A stretch of DNA of 35,863 nucleotides from Bacilli bacterium. GTDB lineage: Bacteria; Bacillota_I; Bacilli_A; Haloplasmatales; Haloplasmataceae. Where the stretch lies: NCBI GenBank assembly GCA_012516175.1, contig JAAYWZ010000202.1, positions 1 to 35,863 on the forward strand, written 5' to 3'. Position numbers and translations under genes: made by a program. Positions 9,906-18,571 of the stretch are shown one piece after another (the first letter of the stretch is position 1; every line of letters starts with the position of its first letter). Under the pieces are notes generated by a model. It had not been told where the DNA came from, made no database searches, and was given only the letters and a program-made list of their open reading frames with translations.

Positions 9906-11366
9906 CTATTTAACATCACGTAATTGATTGATTGCTTCAGTCAATTTTTGATTAATCTTATTAGCAAGTTCTTGGGTCATATAATCGCTCCAATTAATTT
10001 TGCCATTTGAAGCATCATATACCAAGTCACCGATTGAGAGTGTCTTGCCTTCAGGTTGATCAGGGCGGCTAATACGGGCATCTATACCAGTATCATAATG
10101 CCAACGTGCATTATCAAATCCTGGGACGTATTTGTTACCTTCCATTAATAAGGTGAATTCGCCACTCTTAGTCTTTTCGAAAATAGTTTTGAACCCAGGT
10201 TGAGGATAGGATTCAAACCATTTTTCAATTACTGCTGTTCTTTCATTAATTGGTAAGCCTGGCATTGTCAATACAACTTCTTTTTCTTTTTCAATGATAT
10301 CAAATGCTGCAGCAATTCCTTCATATCCAAATGATAACCATTTAGCAACTTCATATGCAGCTTCTTTATTCTTAGCAGTCTTAGAAATGACGAAGTAGTC
10401 TGATACACCAACAACACGATTTCCTGGTAAACCTACGAAATCATGGTCAAAATCAGAGATGTTGTTTGCATAGTAACTTGCGTCCCATGAACCACCCCAA
10501 CGGAAACCAACACGACCATTAGCAAACGCTTCGTTCCATCCTTTTGTACCAAAGTAAACTTCACGTTCACTTGGTTCACCTTCTGCTGGTGCAGCTTCAC
10601 TATATGCTCCAAACACTTCTTTGCTATCCATTAAAGCTACTGCTTTCTCAATGGTTTGGGTCATTGCAGTGCTCATGTAATCAAATTTTTCGCCATCCCA
10701 TAAGAAGTGTTTAATTTTACCTGTTTCATCTAATGCTGATGGTAACCAGTTAACGATTTCTCCAGCAGCATCTAATCCAACTGTACTAGTGCCATTTGAA
10801 GCAATGTATTTAGCTTGAGTGATAGCAGCAAAGAATTCTTCAACGGTGAAGTTATAAGTACTAAAATCAGTTGTAACATTCGCATTTTCAAAGAGAGTAA
10901 AGTTAGCATAATAACCAAAGAAGTGATAACCTGCTGGAATACCATATACTCTATTTTCAAAATAAGTAACAGTATCACGTAAAGCTTTTGGAACATCAAA
11001 CCATTCTGCGTCATTTTTTACAATATCGTAGATATTAGCAGCCCATCCTTTGATAGCTGCATCAGGTACGCTGTTCACTAAGAAGACATCTGGTAATTCA
11101 CCAGCTGAAGCTTTAGTTGTTAACCATTCGTCCCAGCCACCTTCGGACATAACGATTTCGATTTTAATATCATCATGCGTTTCATTGAATCTAGCGACTC
11201 TACGACGCCATAGGTTATTTTCTTGTTCTGTACCAATTCCCCAGTGTGCAAGTTTAACTACAACTGGTTCAGTTTTAGTGGTAGTTGTTGTGCCACTATT
11301 ATTTTGACAAGCAACCACTAATGTAGTTAGCAAGATTAATGATAATAGAAACATTAATTTTCTCAT
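9906..11366 (-). CDS. Sugar ABC transporter substrate-binding lipoprotein
   Basis: This 486-residue protein begins with a lipoprotein signal (MRKLMFLLSLILLTTLVVAC). The lipobox Cys is at residue 20, so it should be lipid-anchored on the outer face of the membrane. The mature part is a type 1 extracellular sugar-binding protein: VKLAHWGIGTEQENNLWRRR near the start, GELPDVFLVNS near residue 90, and AAYEVAKWLSFGYEG in the C-terminal lobe. It has its own promoter, two operator-like sites upstream and a terminator, so it is a monocistronic unit. Two different binding proteins and at least three permeases imply two importers or a shared one. GGGAGGA precedes the ATG. Confidence 0.93.
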   Translation of the reverse strand: MRKLMFLLSLILLTTLVVACQNNSGTTTTTKTEPVVVKLAHWGIGTEQENNLWRRRVARFNETHDDIKIEIVMSEGGWDEWLTTKASAGELPDVFLVNSVPDAAIKGWAANIYDIVKNDAEWFDVPKALRDTVTYFENRVYGIPAGYHFFGYYANFTLFENANVTTDFSTYNFTVEEFFAAITQAKYIASNGTSTVGLDAAGEIVNWLPSALDETGKIKHFLWDGEKFDYMSTAMTQTIEKAVALMDSKEVFGAYSEAAPAEGEPSEREVYFGTKGWNEAFANGRVGFRWGGSWDASYYANNISDFDHDFVGLPGNRVVGVSDYFVISKTAKNKEAAYEVAKWLSFGYEGIAAAFDIIEKEKEVVLTMPGLPINERTAVIEKWFESYPQPGFKTIFEKTKSGEFTLLMEGNKYVPGFDNARWHYDTGIDARISRPDQPEGKTLSIGDLVYDASNGKINWSDYMTQELANKINQKLTEAINQLRDVK

Positions 11367-11421
11367 TACAGAATCCTCCCTTTTAAAGTATCATTAATCA
11401 ATACAAATCGTTCCCTCATTT

Positions 11422-11435
11422 TCGAAACGTTTCGA
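11422..11435. promoter_or_regulatory. LacI-type operator O2 (perfect palindrome)
   Basis: The 14-bp perfect palindrome tcgaaacgtttcga lies 15 nt downstream of the -10 box of the lipoprotein promoter, within the 5' leader. It is the best copy of the motif in the window and the natural reference for the consensus. Confidence 0.8.
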
Positions 11436-11450
11436 TTCGTATTTGCTTTT

Positions 11451-11480
11451 ATTATATCACTACTAGCAAACTTAATGCAA
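11451..11480 (-). promoter_or_regulatory. Sigma-A promoter of the lipoprotein gene
   Basis: Minus-strand -35 TTGCAT (11475-11480) and -10 TATAAT (11451-11456) are separated by 18 nt. The sequence around the -35, tgaaagggcttgca on the minus strand, is a weak cre-like match (the central CG is GG). The leader to the ATG at 11366 is about 80 nt and contains operator O2. Confidence 0.7.
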
Positions 11481-11523
11481 GCCCTTTCATAATTTTTTAT
11501 ATTTTTTTCTACTAATAGTTAAA

Positions 11524-11537
11524 TCGAAACGTTTTTG
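11524..11537. promoter_or_regulatory. Degenerate LacI-type operator O3
   Basis: The sequence tcgaaacgtttttg keeps one intact half-site and the central CG; the other half is degraded. It lies just past the end of the repressor gene and about 44 nt upstream of the lipoprotein -35. Centre-to-centre distance to O2 is 102 bp, so it could be an auxiliary site for looping or simply a decayed copy. Confidence 0.45.
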
Positions 11538-11554
11538 CTAATGCAGGGTGGACT

Positions 11555-12517
11555 TTAACAAGATTCGCGATAAATAATTTCTCCTTTAGTATTTACATTT
11601 ATTGAAGTAGCATTATTAACTAGAATGTCTATCAAGGCTTGCGCTAATTCTTCACCCCATTTAACACGATCAATCGCGACTGTCGTAAGTTTTGGTGTAC
11701 AATACATCGATAAATCAATGTTATCGAATCCAGCAATCGCAATATCCTCAGGTACTTTAACGTTTAACTCACGGAAACTATCGAGTATCCCTATTGCCAT
11801 TTCATCGTTAGCACAAAAAAGAAATTCTGGTATATCGCCACCTGATTCAATTAGTTCTTTACCAATTCGATAACCGCTGGCTTTGGTGAAATCACCTTTA
11901 TAGTAATATGTAATAGGTAAATTGTATTCTGTTAAAGCTTTAACTACACCTTTAAAGCGATGCAAATTATCAAAACTAGTAACAGGTCCAGCGACATAAC
12001 CAATTTTCCGGTAGCCTTTTTTGATCATACTAACAATGAGTTCATAGGATACCTCTTCATTATTGATCATGCTGGTAAATATATTATTTCCCGAAATATA
12101 CCGGTCTAATACAATAATCGGAATACCATGTTTTGCAATATGAATGAGGGTATCATCATCCAAACTACGATCAATTACAACAGCTCCATCAACTTGTCTT
12201 TCTAATAGAAGAGTTTTTGCTGATTGACCACTACTAACTATAATGTTAAAATTATTGCGACGAGACCCTGCATGTATACCTTCCATAATTCTTGGATAAA
12301 CTGGTCCAGTAAAACCATCGACGAATACGCCAATATTGTTGGTGCGTTTACGTTTTAAATTTCGAGCAGCCGCATTGGGATGATAATTTAATTTTTTCGC
12401 TACTTCTAAAATTCTTTCTTTAGTTTCTTTGCTAATTCTTGGATCGTTATTAATCGCATAAGAAGCTGTTGAGATAGAAACCCCTGCTTTTTTTGCGACA
12501 TCCTTAATTGTTACCAT
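11555..12517 (-). CDS. LacI/GalR-family transcriptional repressor
   Basis: The 320-residue protein has an N-terminal LacI helix-turn-helix (VTIKDVAKKAGVSISTASYA) and a hinge helix (PNAAARNLKRKRT, residues about 48-60). A periplasmic-binding-protein-like sugar sensor fills the rest (IGVFVDGFTG; FCANDEMAIGILD; IAGFDNIDLSMYC). The start is ATG at 12517, 8 nt after AGAGGGA; a 42-residue upstream extension of the frame is hydrophobic and lies before the HTH, so it is not coding. It sits in the middle of the carbohydrate locus, divergent from the GH3 gene, with an operator copy in the shared spacer. It is the likely regulator of all the operators listed here and probably represses its own gene; the inducer sugar is unknown. 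Confidence 0.93.
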   Translation of the reverse strand: MVTIKDVAKKAGVSISTASYAINNDPRISKETKERILEVAKKLNYHPNAAARNLKRKRTNNIGVFVDGFTGPVYPRIMEGIHAGSRRNNFNIIVSSGQSAKTLLLERQVDGAVVIDRSLDDDTLIHIAKHGIPIIVLDRYISGNNIFTSMINNEEVSYELIVSMIKKGYRKIGYVAGPVTSFDNLHRFKGVVKALTEYNLPITYYYKGDFTKASGYRIGKELIESGGDIPEFLFCANDEMAIGILDSFRELNVKVPEDIAIAGFDNIDLSMYCTPKLTTVAIDRVKWGEELAQALIDILVNNATSINVNTKGEIIYRESC

Positions 12518-12555
12518 TATTATATCCCTCTTTATATGTATTTTTGATTTATTTA

Positions 12556-12569
12556 TCGAAACGATTGAA
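12556..12569. promoter_or_regulatory. LacI-type operator O4 (repressor/GH3 intergenic region)
   Basis: The sequence tcgaaacgattgaa is a near-palindromic copy of the motif in the 118-nt spacer between the divergent repressor and GH3 genes. A plus-strand TATAAT (12584-12589) lies 14 nt to its right, without a convincing -35. The site could control both genes and give autoregulation of the repressor. Confidence 0.6.
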
Positions 12570-12635
12570 ATTACACTTAACAATATAATTATAGCGTGTT
12601 TTATCTTATTAAACAATATTTGAGGAGCGATAAAT

Positions 12636-14732
12636 ATGAACAAAAAAAGGCAATTTATTGAAAACTTGATTAATCAAATGACTATTGAAGAGAAAATCGG
12701 TCAAATGGTTCAGTACGGAAAAGTTAATGATGAAATTAAGAAAAAGATAAGGAAAGGTCAAGTTGGTTCATTATTAAATGTCCAAGGTGCAAAAAATATT
12801 AATGAATTACAAAAATTAGCAGTCAATGAATCCCGCTTAGGTATTCCCTTACTTATCGGCGATGATGTTATCCACGGTTATAGGACCATCTTCCCAATCC
12901 CGCTTGCTGAAAGTTGCTCGTGGGATATGGAATTAATTCAAAAGAGTGCTTATATTGCAGCTAAAGAGGCGAAATCCTGTGGTGTAAATTGGATTTTTGC
13001 ACCTATGGTTGATATTGCCAGAGACCCACGCTGGGGAAGAATTGCTGAAGGTGCTGGTGAGGATCATTTTTTAGGCGCAGAAATCGCAAAAGCAAGAGTC
13101 AAAGGGTTTCAAACAGCAGAAAAAGATTTTCCTTTAGTTGCTAGTTGCCCCAAGCATTATGTAGGTTATGGTGCTGTTATTGGCGGACGGGATTATAACA
13201 ATGTCGATATGTCTGAAAATTATTTAAAAACTTATTACCTTCCACCCTTTAAAGCCGCCTATGATGCAGGAGCACTTACAACTATGAGTTCTTTTAATGA
13301 TTTATTTTCTGTACCACTTACCATAAATAAGAAAGTTTTAAGAGACATCTTGCGAAATGAACTAAACTTTAAGGGTTTAGTTGTTAGTGATTGGGAATCA
13401 GTTGAAGAATCAATCTACCATAGAGTTTCACAAGACCGTAAAGAAGCTGCACTTAAAGGTTTACTTGCTTCTTGCGATATCGATATGCATTCTGGTGTAT
13501 ATGATGAAAATCTGAAACAAGTTATTGAAAAACATCCTGAGTTAGAACAACTTATTGATGAAGCTGTATATCGAATCTTATCAGTCAAATATGAACTTGG
13601 TCTCTTTGATAATCCTTACATTGATGAAGAGCTTCATAAAGATATCATACTTCATCCCCACTATCGTCAACATGCCTTAGAAATAGCTAAAAAATCTATT
13701 GTTCTTCTTGAAAACAAGCATAATATACTTCCACTTCACGATAAGAACCAAGTCATTGCTCTTATTGGACCATATGCCAACGATCAAGAAAACCATTTAG
13801 GTTGTTGGTCATGTAAAGGTGACAAAGACGATGTTGTTTCTATTTATACAGCTCTAACTACCAATCTCAAGCATACAAAAGTATTAATGGAAACTGCTTG
13901 TGATTTTACTGATCACTACAATATCAATATTGATAAGGCACTTGAGGTAGCTAAACAAAGTGACATTGTCATTCTAGCCTTAGGTGAACCGCGTTATTAT
14001 TCTGGCGAAAACAACAATCGTATTAATTTAAATCTTCCGGGTTATCAAGAGCGACTTATCGATGAAATTAGTAAACTTCATAAACCAACCATTGCTTTAA
14101 TTGCTAGTGGTAGACCTCTTTCGCTTGGTAATATCAAAGAAAAAGTTGATGCCATTGTATGGACTTGGCATTTAGGATTAGAAGCAGGTAATGCTATTTA
14201 TGCTGTATTATTCGGATTAACTAATCCTAGCGGAAAGCTCACTGTAACCTTCCCCAAGGCTGTTGGACAAATCCCCCTCTATTACAATCATAAATCAACC
14301 GGTAGATCCCATTTCCCTCGTTATATTGATGGTGATGATATACCACTTTATCCATTTGGATATGGTCTAAGTTATTCCCAATATTCCTATAGTAATTTAA
14401 CACTTGTAAAAGATCACATAACTAAACATGAAACACTAAAGTTTACAATCGATGTTACTAATAAAGGTCCCTACTCAGGCGAAGAAATTGTTCAAGTTTA
14501 CTTCCAAGATCATTTTGCGTCAGTTACACTTCCAGTAAAACAATTATGTGCCTTTAGAAAGGTCTTTTTAGAACCACAAGAAACAAAAACCTTACATTTT
14601 TCCGTTAATCCAAAACAGTTTGGCTTATATAACGAAAACAATGAGTTTGTTATCGAACCTGGAACATTTACTCTCTATGTTGGAACCAATAGCGTTGATG
14701 TACTATCTACTGATTTTGTCATTAGTGAGTAA
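12636..14732 (+). CDS. Glycoside hydrolase family 3 beta-glucosidase-type enzyme
   Basis: This 698-residue enzyme hydrolyses terminal beta-linked sugars, probably glucose, from oligosaccharides. The GH3 N-terminal TIM-barrel contains CPKHYVGYG (about residues 171-179) and the nucleophile motif GLVVSDW, with Asp252 as the expected nucleophile. The alpha/beta sandwich domain (about 340-560) and a C-terminal fibronectin-III-like domain (about 600-690, GEEIVQVYFQD) follow in the usual order. Length is normal for three-domain GH3 enzymes. There is no signal peptide (MNKKRQFIENLINQM), so it acts in the cytoplasm on imported sugar. GAGGAG precedes the ATG. It is divergent from the LacI-type gene and ends at a terminator shared with the GH35 gene at 14775. 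Confidence 0.95.
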   Translation: MNKKRQFIENLINQMTIEEKIGQMVQYGKVNDEIKKKIRKGQVGSLLNVQGAKNINELQKLAVNESRLGIPLLIGDDVIHGYRTIFPIPLAESCSWDMELIQKSAYIAAKEAKSCGVNWIFAPMVDIARDPRWGRIAEGAGEDHFLGAEIAKARVKGFQTAEKDFPLVASCPKHYVGYGAVIGGRDYNNVDMSENYLKTYYLPPFKAAYDAGALTTMSSFNDLFSVPLTINKKVLRDILRNELNFKGLVVSDWESVEESIYHRVSQDRKEAALKGLLASCDIDMHSGVYDENLKQVIEKHPELEQLIDEAVYRILSVKYELGLFDNPYIDEELHKDIILHPHYRQHALEIAKKSIVLLENKHNILPLHDKNQVIALIGPYANDQENHLGCWSCKGDKDDVVSIYTALTTNLKHTKVLMETACDFTDHYNINIDKALEVAKQSDIVILALGEPRYYSGENNNRINLNLPGYQERLIDEISKLHKPTIALIASGRPLSLGNIKEKVDAIVWTWHLGLEAGNAIYAVLFGLTNPSGKLTVTFPKAVGQIPLYYNHKSTGRSHFPRYIDGDDIPLYPFGYGLSYSQYSYSNLTLVKDHITKHETLKFTIDVTNKGPYSGEEIVQVYFQDHFASVTLPVKQLCAFRKVFLEPQETKTLHFSVNPKQFGLYNENNEFVIEPGTFTLYVGTNSVDVLSTDFVISE

Positions 14733-14735
14733 ATA

Positions 14736-14769
14736 AAAATCTGTCAGTTATCATGAACTGACAGATTTT
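14736..14769. terminator. Bidirectional terminator between GH3 and GH35 genes
   Basis: A 14-bp perfect stem (aaaatctgtcagtt / aactgacagatttt, 6-nt loop) has T runs on both strands. It lies between the convergent stops at 14732 and 14775 and should end both transcripts. Confidence 0.92.
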
Positions 14770-14774
14770 TTATT

Positions 14775-17108
14775 TTATTTCAAAATGATACTTACTTCAC
14801 AATTACTCTTTGTAAAGATTTTATAGTTATTTTCTCCTAATTCAACTACTCTACCGTTTTCCACAAATATATCATGTGTAGTTTCTAGCACAATCCATTC
14901 TTCATCCAATGCTTGTAAAGATAGTGTTATTATATCATCATAAATTATACATGATGTAAATTCTCCAGTAGAATACTTTATTAGTAAATCATCAGTAATT
15001 CTCCAATTAATGGGAAGAATCAATCCTTTACGAATTGGTATTCTTAGTTTCTTACCTTCAAATAATAATTCTCCTTTATAGGTAATCGTTGTATTCTTAT
15101 CATATTCTTCAAGGTTATTAATGAAGAGAAAAGTACCAGTTTCACCTTCACGCACTAGCACATTTAACCAATCATCAGTTTTTACAATACTATCAATACC
15201 TAACTGAGCAACTGCTTCGAAATAGGCATCCATATGATGGTCATGTTCACTAATAATTCCTGCCCCAAAGACAACGAGTTTTCCTTGACCATAGGATTTT
15301 ATGAATCCTACAGTTTGCTTATTTCTTTCAATATAAGCGAAAGAATTCTCCTCATCATAGGTTTCTGTAATCATGCTAATGACATTATCAATATCTACCA
15401 CTCTTATCGATTGCCATTCTTTGCGGTCTACACGTTTAATATTTAATTCATCAACGAGAACAGTACAAGCATTTTGATTAAAGTCTTTAGTTGGTAGATA
15501 GGGAGTGATTAAGAGTTTTCCACCATTCTTAACATAATTAGCAAGTTTTCGTTGGATTTTTTTATTTATATAATCAAAAGAAACAACGAGAAGTGTTGGT
15601 ACCTTCAGAACATCGATTTCCGCATCATCTAGAAGATTGATACCAGTAAAACTTACATTGTGGAATGCTAAAGCCTTACCTAACCCATTATACATTAAGG
15701 TTTCTCTTAAATGTCTTAATCGATAAGTAAATTCTTGATTATACTGATTATTGTATTCTGTCATGAAATAATCGGGGATAAAGCCTAGATGTAAGTGATT
15801 TACTGGCTTAGCTTCTAGCAATGCTTTACCATAAGCATTGATCACTTCATTTAAGTGAGTAATGACATAGAAGTGAGGTCGTAAATCACCTTTCATACTG
15901 ATTGGTGCTTGCCAATCATGACGATATCCTAAGATACCGATGTCTTCATAATTTACTCCCCCGACAAACATGTAATAGTTAATCCCATTCATACCATTAC
16001 CGATGCAAATTCGTGAGATTAAATCTTGGGTTGCTGGTTGAAGTCGGGGTTTATTGTATTGGAAACCACTTTGGAATTCTGCAGAAAAGAGAGGTTGGTA
16101 TTTTGGTTGCACTGCTTTGGTAAAGGCATTGGCTATTAATAAGTCATAATAATTATCAGGAACAACATTACCGATATAATAGTCCCCCGCTAAAACCATT
16201 CCGTTAATTTGACTAGTATGGAGAAGTTGTGATAATCCAATCGGATATTGTGTTCCTCGTTTCGCATAATCAATGCTATGGAAGCCATGGACATTAACTA
16301 CGACAGGAACACTTAAGCCATATTTTTCTCCTATGGATTTTAGTGCTTGGAGATAATCACGGAAGTAATCACGATGAAATAACATAAACTCGTTCATAAG
16401 AACAAGCGCATTAGTCTTTTGGGGATTCTTCAAGTTAGTATAAACAAATTCTCTAATCGATTTAGTTTCTGTATTAAATAATTCTTGAAATTTGGTAAGG
16501 GGATATTTATTTTCTAAGTAAGAACTGAATAAATCCAATACAAAGTCACTATAATCAGGATGATTCATCACCCATTGAAACATCCCTACTTCATTATCTA
16601 ACTGAACCATGATGATGTTGCCACCATGGGTAATTTGTCTAGGTGTGAGGATCGTAAATACTGCTTTGTACCACTTATCAACTAAACTTAAGTATGTTTC
16701 ATTCAAATAACTAACGATCGCATGATTAGTTCCATCAATCCGTTTAGCCATAACCTCAGGATATCTTTCAAATAACCAGAAAGGCAATCCGTGTTCTCTA
16801 ATTTCACTCATAACATAAGGGCCTGGTCGTACAAGCACCAAGAAACCAAACTCTTGCGTTAAATCGAGAAAGGTTTGCAAGTCTTTTTCGGGTAAAGTAC
16901 TTCCAGTTAAATCGATATTTCCTTCTTCTTTTTCATGAAAACACCAAGGTATATATGTGCTTACAACATTGCATCCAGAAGCTTTTATCTTTATGAGTCG
17001 GTCACGCCATTCCGATTTAGGAACTCGAAAATAGTGCATTTCCGCCCCAGAAATAAAGATGGGCTCGCCGTTTAAGTAGAATTGTTCATTCTTCACTTCG
17101 AACTTCAT
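14775..17108 (-). CDS. Glycoside hydrolase family 35 enzyme (beta-galactosidase-type), paralogue 1
   Basis: The 777-residue protein has a GH35 catalytic barrel: FYLNGEPIFISGAEMHYFRV at the start, VSTYIPWCFHE near residue 50, and LVRPGPYVMSE near 92. Likely catalytic residues are Glu173 (MVQLDNEVG, acid/base) and Glu344 (FSAEFQSG, nucleophile). After the barrel comes a segment resembling the GH42/GATase-like domain (about 500-590, VKNGGKLLITPYLP) and C-terminal beta domains. There is no signal peptide, so it is cytoplasmic. The family includes beta-galactosidases and archaeal exo-beta-glucosaminidases, so substrate specificity is open. It is the last gene of the minus-strand operon, 2 nt after the sulfatase gene. 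The enzyme at 20828-23233 is a clear paralogue. Confidence 0.92.
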   Translation of the reverse strand: MKFEVKNEQFYLNGEPIFISGAEMHYFRVPKSEWRDRLIKIKASGCNVVSTYIPWCFHEKEEGNIDLTGSTLPEKDLQTFLDLTQEFGFLVLVRPGPYVMSEIREHGLPFWLFERYPEVMAKRIDGTNHAIVSYLNETYLSLVDKWYKAVFTILTPRQITHGGNIIMVQLDNEVGMFQWVMNHPDYSDFVLDLFSSYLENKYPLTKFQELFNTETKSIREFVYTNLKNPQKTNALVLMNEFMLFHRDYFRDYLQALKSIGEKYGLSVPVVVNVHGFHSIDYAKRGTQYPIGLSQLLHTSQINGMVLAGDYYIGNVVPDNYYDLLIANAFTKAVQPKYQPLFSAEFQSGFQYNKPRLQPATQDLISRICIGNGMNGINYYMFVGGVNYEDIGILGYRHDWQAPISMKGDLRPHFYVITHLNEVINAYGKALLEAKPVNHLHLGFIPDYFMTEYNNQYNQEFTYRLRHLRETLMYNGLGKALAFHNVSFTGINLLDDAEIDVLKVPTLLVVSFDYINKKIQRKLANYVKNGGKLLITPYLPTKDFNQNACTVLVDELNIKRVDRKEWQSIRVVDIDNVISMITETYDEENSFAYIERNKQTVGFIKSYGQGKLVVFGAGIISEHDHHMDAYFEAVAQLGIDSIVKTDDWLNVLVREGETGTFLFINNLEEYDKNTTITYKGELLFEGKKLRIPIRKGLILPINWRITDDLLIKYSTGEFTSCIIYDDIITLSLQALDEEWIVLETTHDIFVENGRVVELGENNYKIFTKSNCEVSIILK

Positions 17109-17110
17109 AA

Positions 17111-18571
17111 TTATTCTCCTTTGAATTCTTCGGGATGAACTTCTTTATATTTTTCAATATACGCTTCTCGACCTGTTTTAATTAAATGTTTCAAATAGTG
17201 TTTTAGATTTCCCTTAGCGTGGAAGGGACCTCCTTCGCGCATGACGATGTGTAAGACATCTTCTTGATAATTATTTTTCTTAAAATTATCATCTAACCAA
17301 TCAAGGAGCAAAGCTGAAGCTTTATTAACAATATCAGGATATTCAGCAGCTAAATTATGTTGTTCATACGGGTCTTCTTTAACATTAAACAACATATGTT
17401 TAGGGAAGAAATGGAAACCATCATGATAAGTTCTAATATATAACCAATCATCAAAGCGTACGCTACGTTGACATACGTGAGCCATTTGGCCCAATACTAG
17501 ATAATTATGACCACAGGTTTCACCAGTTAATATAGTTTTAGCGTAAGACTTACCATCCCAATGTGGTGATGGTTTAATATCAAGTAGTTCTGCTAAGGTA
17601 GGTAATAAATCGAGATTGTAATGCAATGCATTATCAACATGATTCTTTATACCCTTAGGCCACTTGATGATCATCGGAATACGACAAGTTATATTATCAG
17701 CAGTACCATGCTCAGCATAGATACCTAACTCACCCATGTTTTCGCCATGATCACTTGAAATAATAATGACCATATCATCGTATATCCCTTTTTCTTTAAG
17801 TTTATTGATGATTAGTCCTACATGCATATCCGCATAACGAATACCCGTATCATAGCCATCAAAGAGTTTCTTTACATCCGCTATAGTATCTAATCTACCT
17901 GGTTGTTTGGGGAACCTTGGTGGCACGAAATCAGAATACATACCAATTTCCAAAGCACCATGGGGACCAGCCAATTTTTTGTGAGTTTCTAAGACTTCTT
18001 CCGTTATCCAGTCCGGTATTGGGCAGTCTTCAAATGGATTAAAATCATCTGGGGTTCGATATGGGGTATGCGGGTCCCATAAGTTGACATGTAAATACCA
18101 ATTATCTTTATCAGCGTTTCGTTCTATCCAATCTAAAGCGATTGGTGTTACTTCATCTGCGTTTTCATCACCATATTTACCAGTATCGTAAATTTCATTT
18201 AAACCACAGTAGAAATACCAGGCTGAGTGCCTAGAGGCAAAAGGGGTAATCCCACATGTATAAATTCCCTTACTTCGCAACATGCCAAAAAGACTTTCCC
18301 GCTCTAAGCGACTCTTAAAATCACGATTTTCTTCCAGGCGAAGTTGACTTGCTTTACCACCATGATTCACTACACCATTGTTGATGCCAAATTGTCCGGT
18401 TAACAAAGCTGTGCGTGAAGGAAGACAGGGGGCATCAGAACAATAATAGTTGGTAAAGATAATCCCGTCTTTAGCAACTTCATCAATATTTGGGCTCGTA
18501 TTACGGAAATACCCATAACAACCTAAATGGTCCGGTCTGGTCGTATCGATATCCAAATATAAGATTCTCAT
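17111..18571 (-). CDS. Type I (formylglycine-dependent) sulfatase
   Basis: The 486-residue protein belongs to the alkaline-phosphatase-superfamily sulfatases. The signature CLPSRTALLTG places the catalytic residue at Cys49 (C-x-P-S-R), which must be converted to formylglycine. Asp7 and Asp9 (LYLDIDTTRPD) and Asp274-His275 (SSDHGENMGE) are the expected metal ligands. It lacks a signal peptide, unlike many glycan sulfatases, so it should remove sulfate from imported sugars in the cytoplasm. A Cys-type sulfatase in such a cell needs an anSME or FGE maturase, and none is encoded in this window. Its ATG overlaps the GH144-like stop in ATGA, and GH35 follows after 2 nt, a tightly coupled operon. 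Substrate is unknown. Confidence 0.93.
   Translation of the reverse strand: MRILYLDIDTTRPDHLGCYGYFRNTSPNIDEVAKDGIIFTNYYCSDAPCLPSRTALLTGQFGINNGVVNHGGKASQLRLEENRDFKSRLERESLFGMLRSKGIYTCGITPFASRHSAWYFYCGLNEIYDTGKYGDENADEVTPIALDWIERNADKDNWYLHVNLWDPHTPYRTPDDFNPFEDCPIPDWITEEVLETHKKLAGPHGALEIGMYSDFVPPRFPKQPGRLDTIADVKKLFDGYDTGIRYADMHVGLIINKLKEKGIYDDMVIIISSDHGENMGELGIYAEHGTADNITCRIPMIIKWPKGIKNHVDNALHYNLDLLPTLAELLDIKPSPHWDGKSYAKTILTGETCGHNYLVLGQMAHVCQRSVRFDDWLYIRTYHDGFHFFPKHMLFNVKEDPYEQHNLAAEYPDIVNKASALLLDWLDDNFKKNNYQEDVLHIVMREGGPFHAKGNLKHYLKHLIKTGREAYIEKYKEVHPEEFKGE

Noticed and set aside
10772-11014. 80-codon minus-strand frame inside the lipoprotein gene
   Set aside because: It is an alternate frame of a strongly supported binding-protein gene and has no independent signal.
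12518-12643. N-terminal 42-residue extension of the LacI-type repressor
   Set aside because: It would run through the intergenic region, operator and ribosome site, is hydrophobic, and precedes the standard LacI start VTIKDVAKKAGVS.
17111-18571. Arylsulfatase-type gene as a second LTA-synthase-like protein
   Set aside because: It has the Cys-x-Pro-Ser-Arg sulfatase signature and no membrane helices, unlike the gene at 29004-31013, which has Thr-Ser-Asp and five helices.
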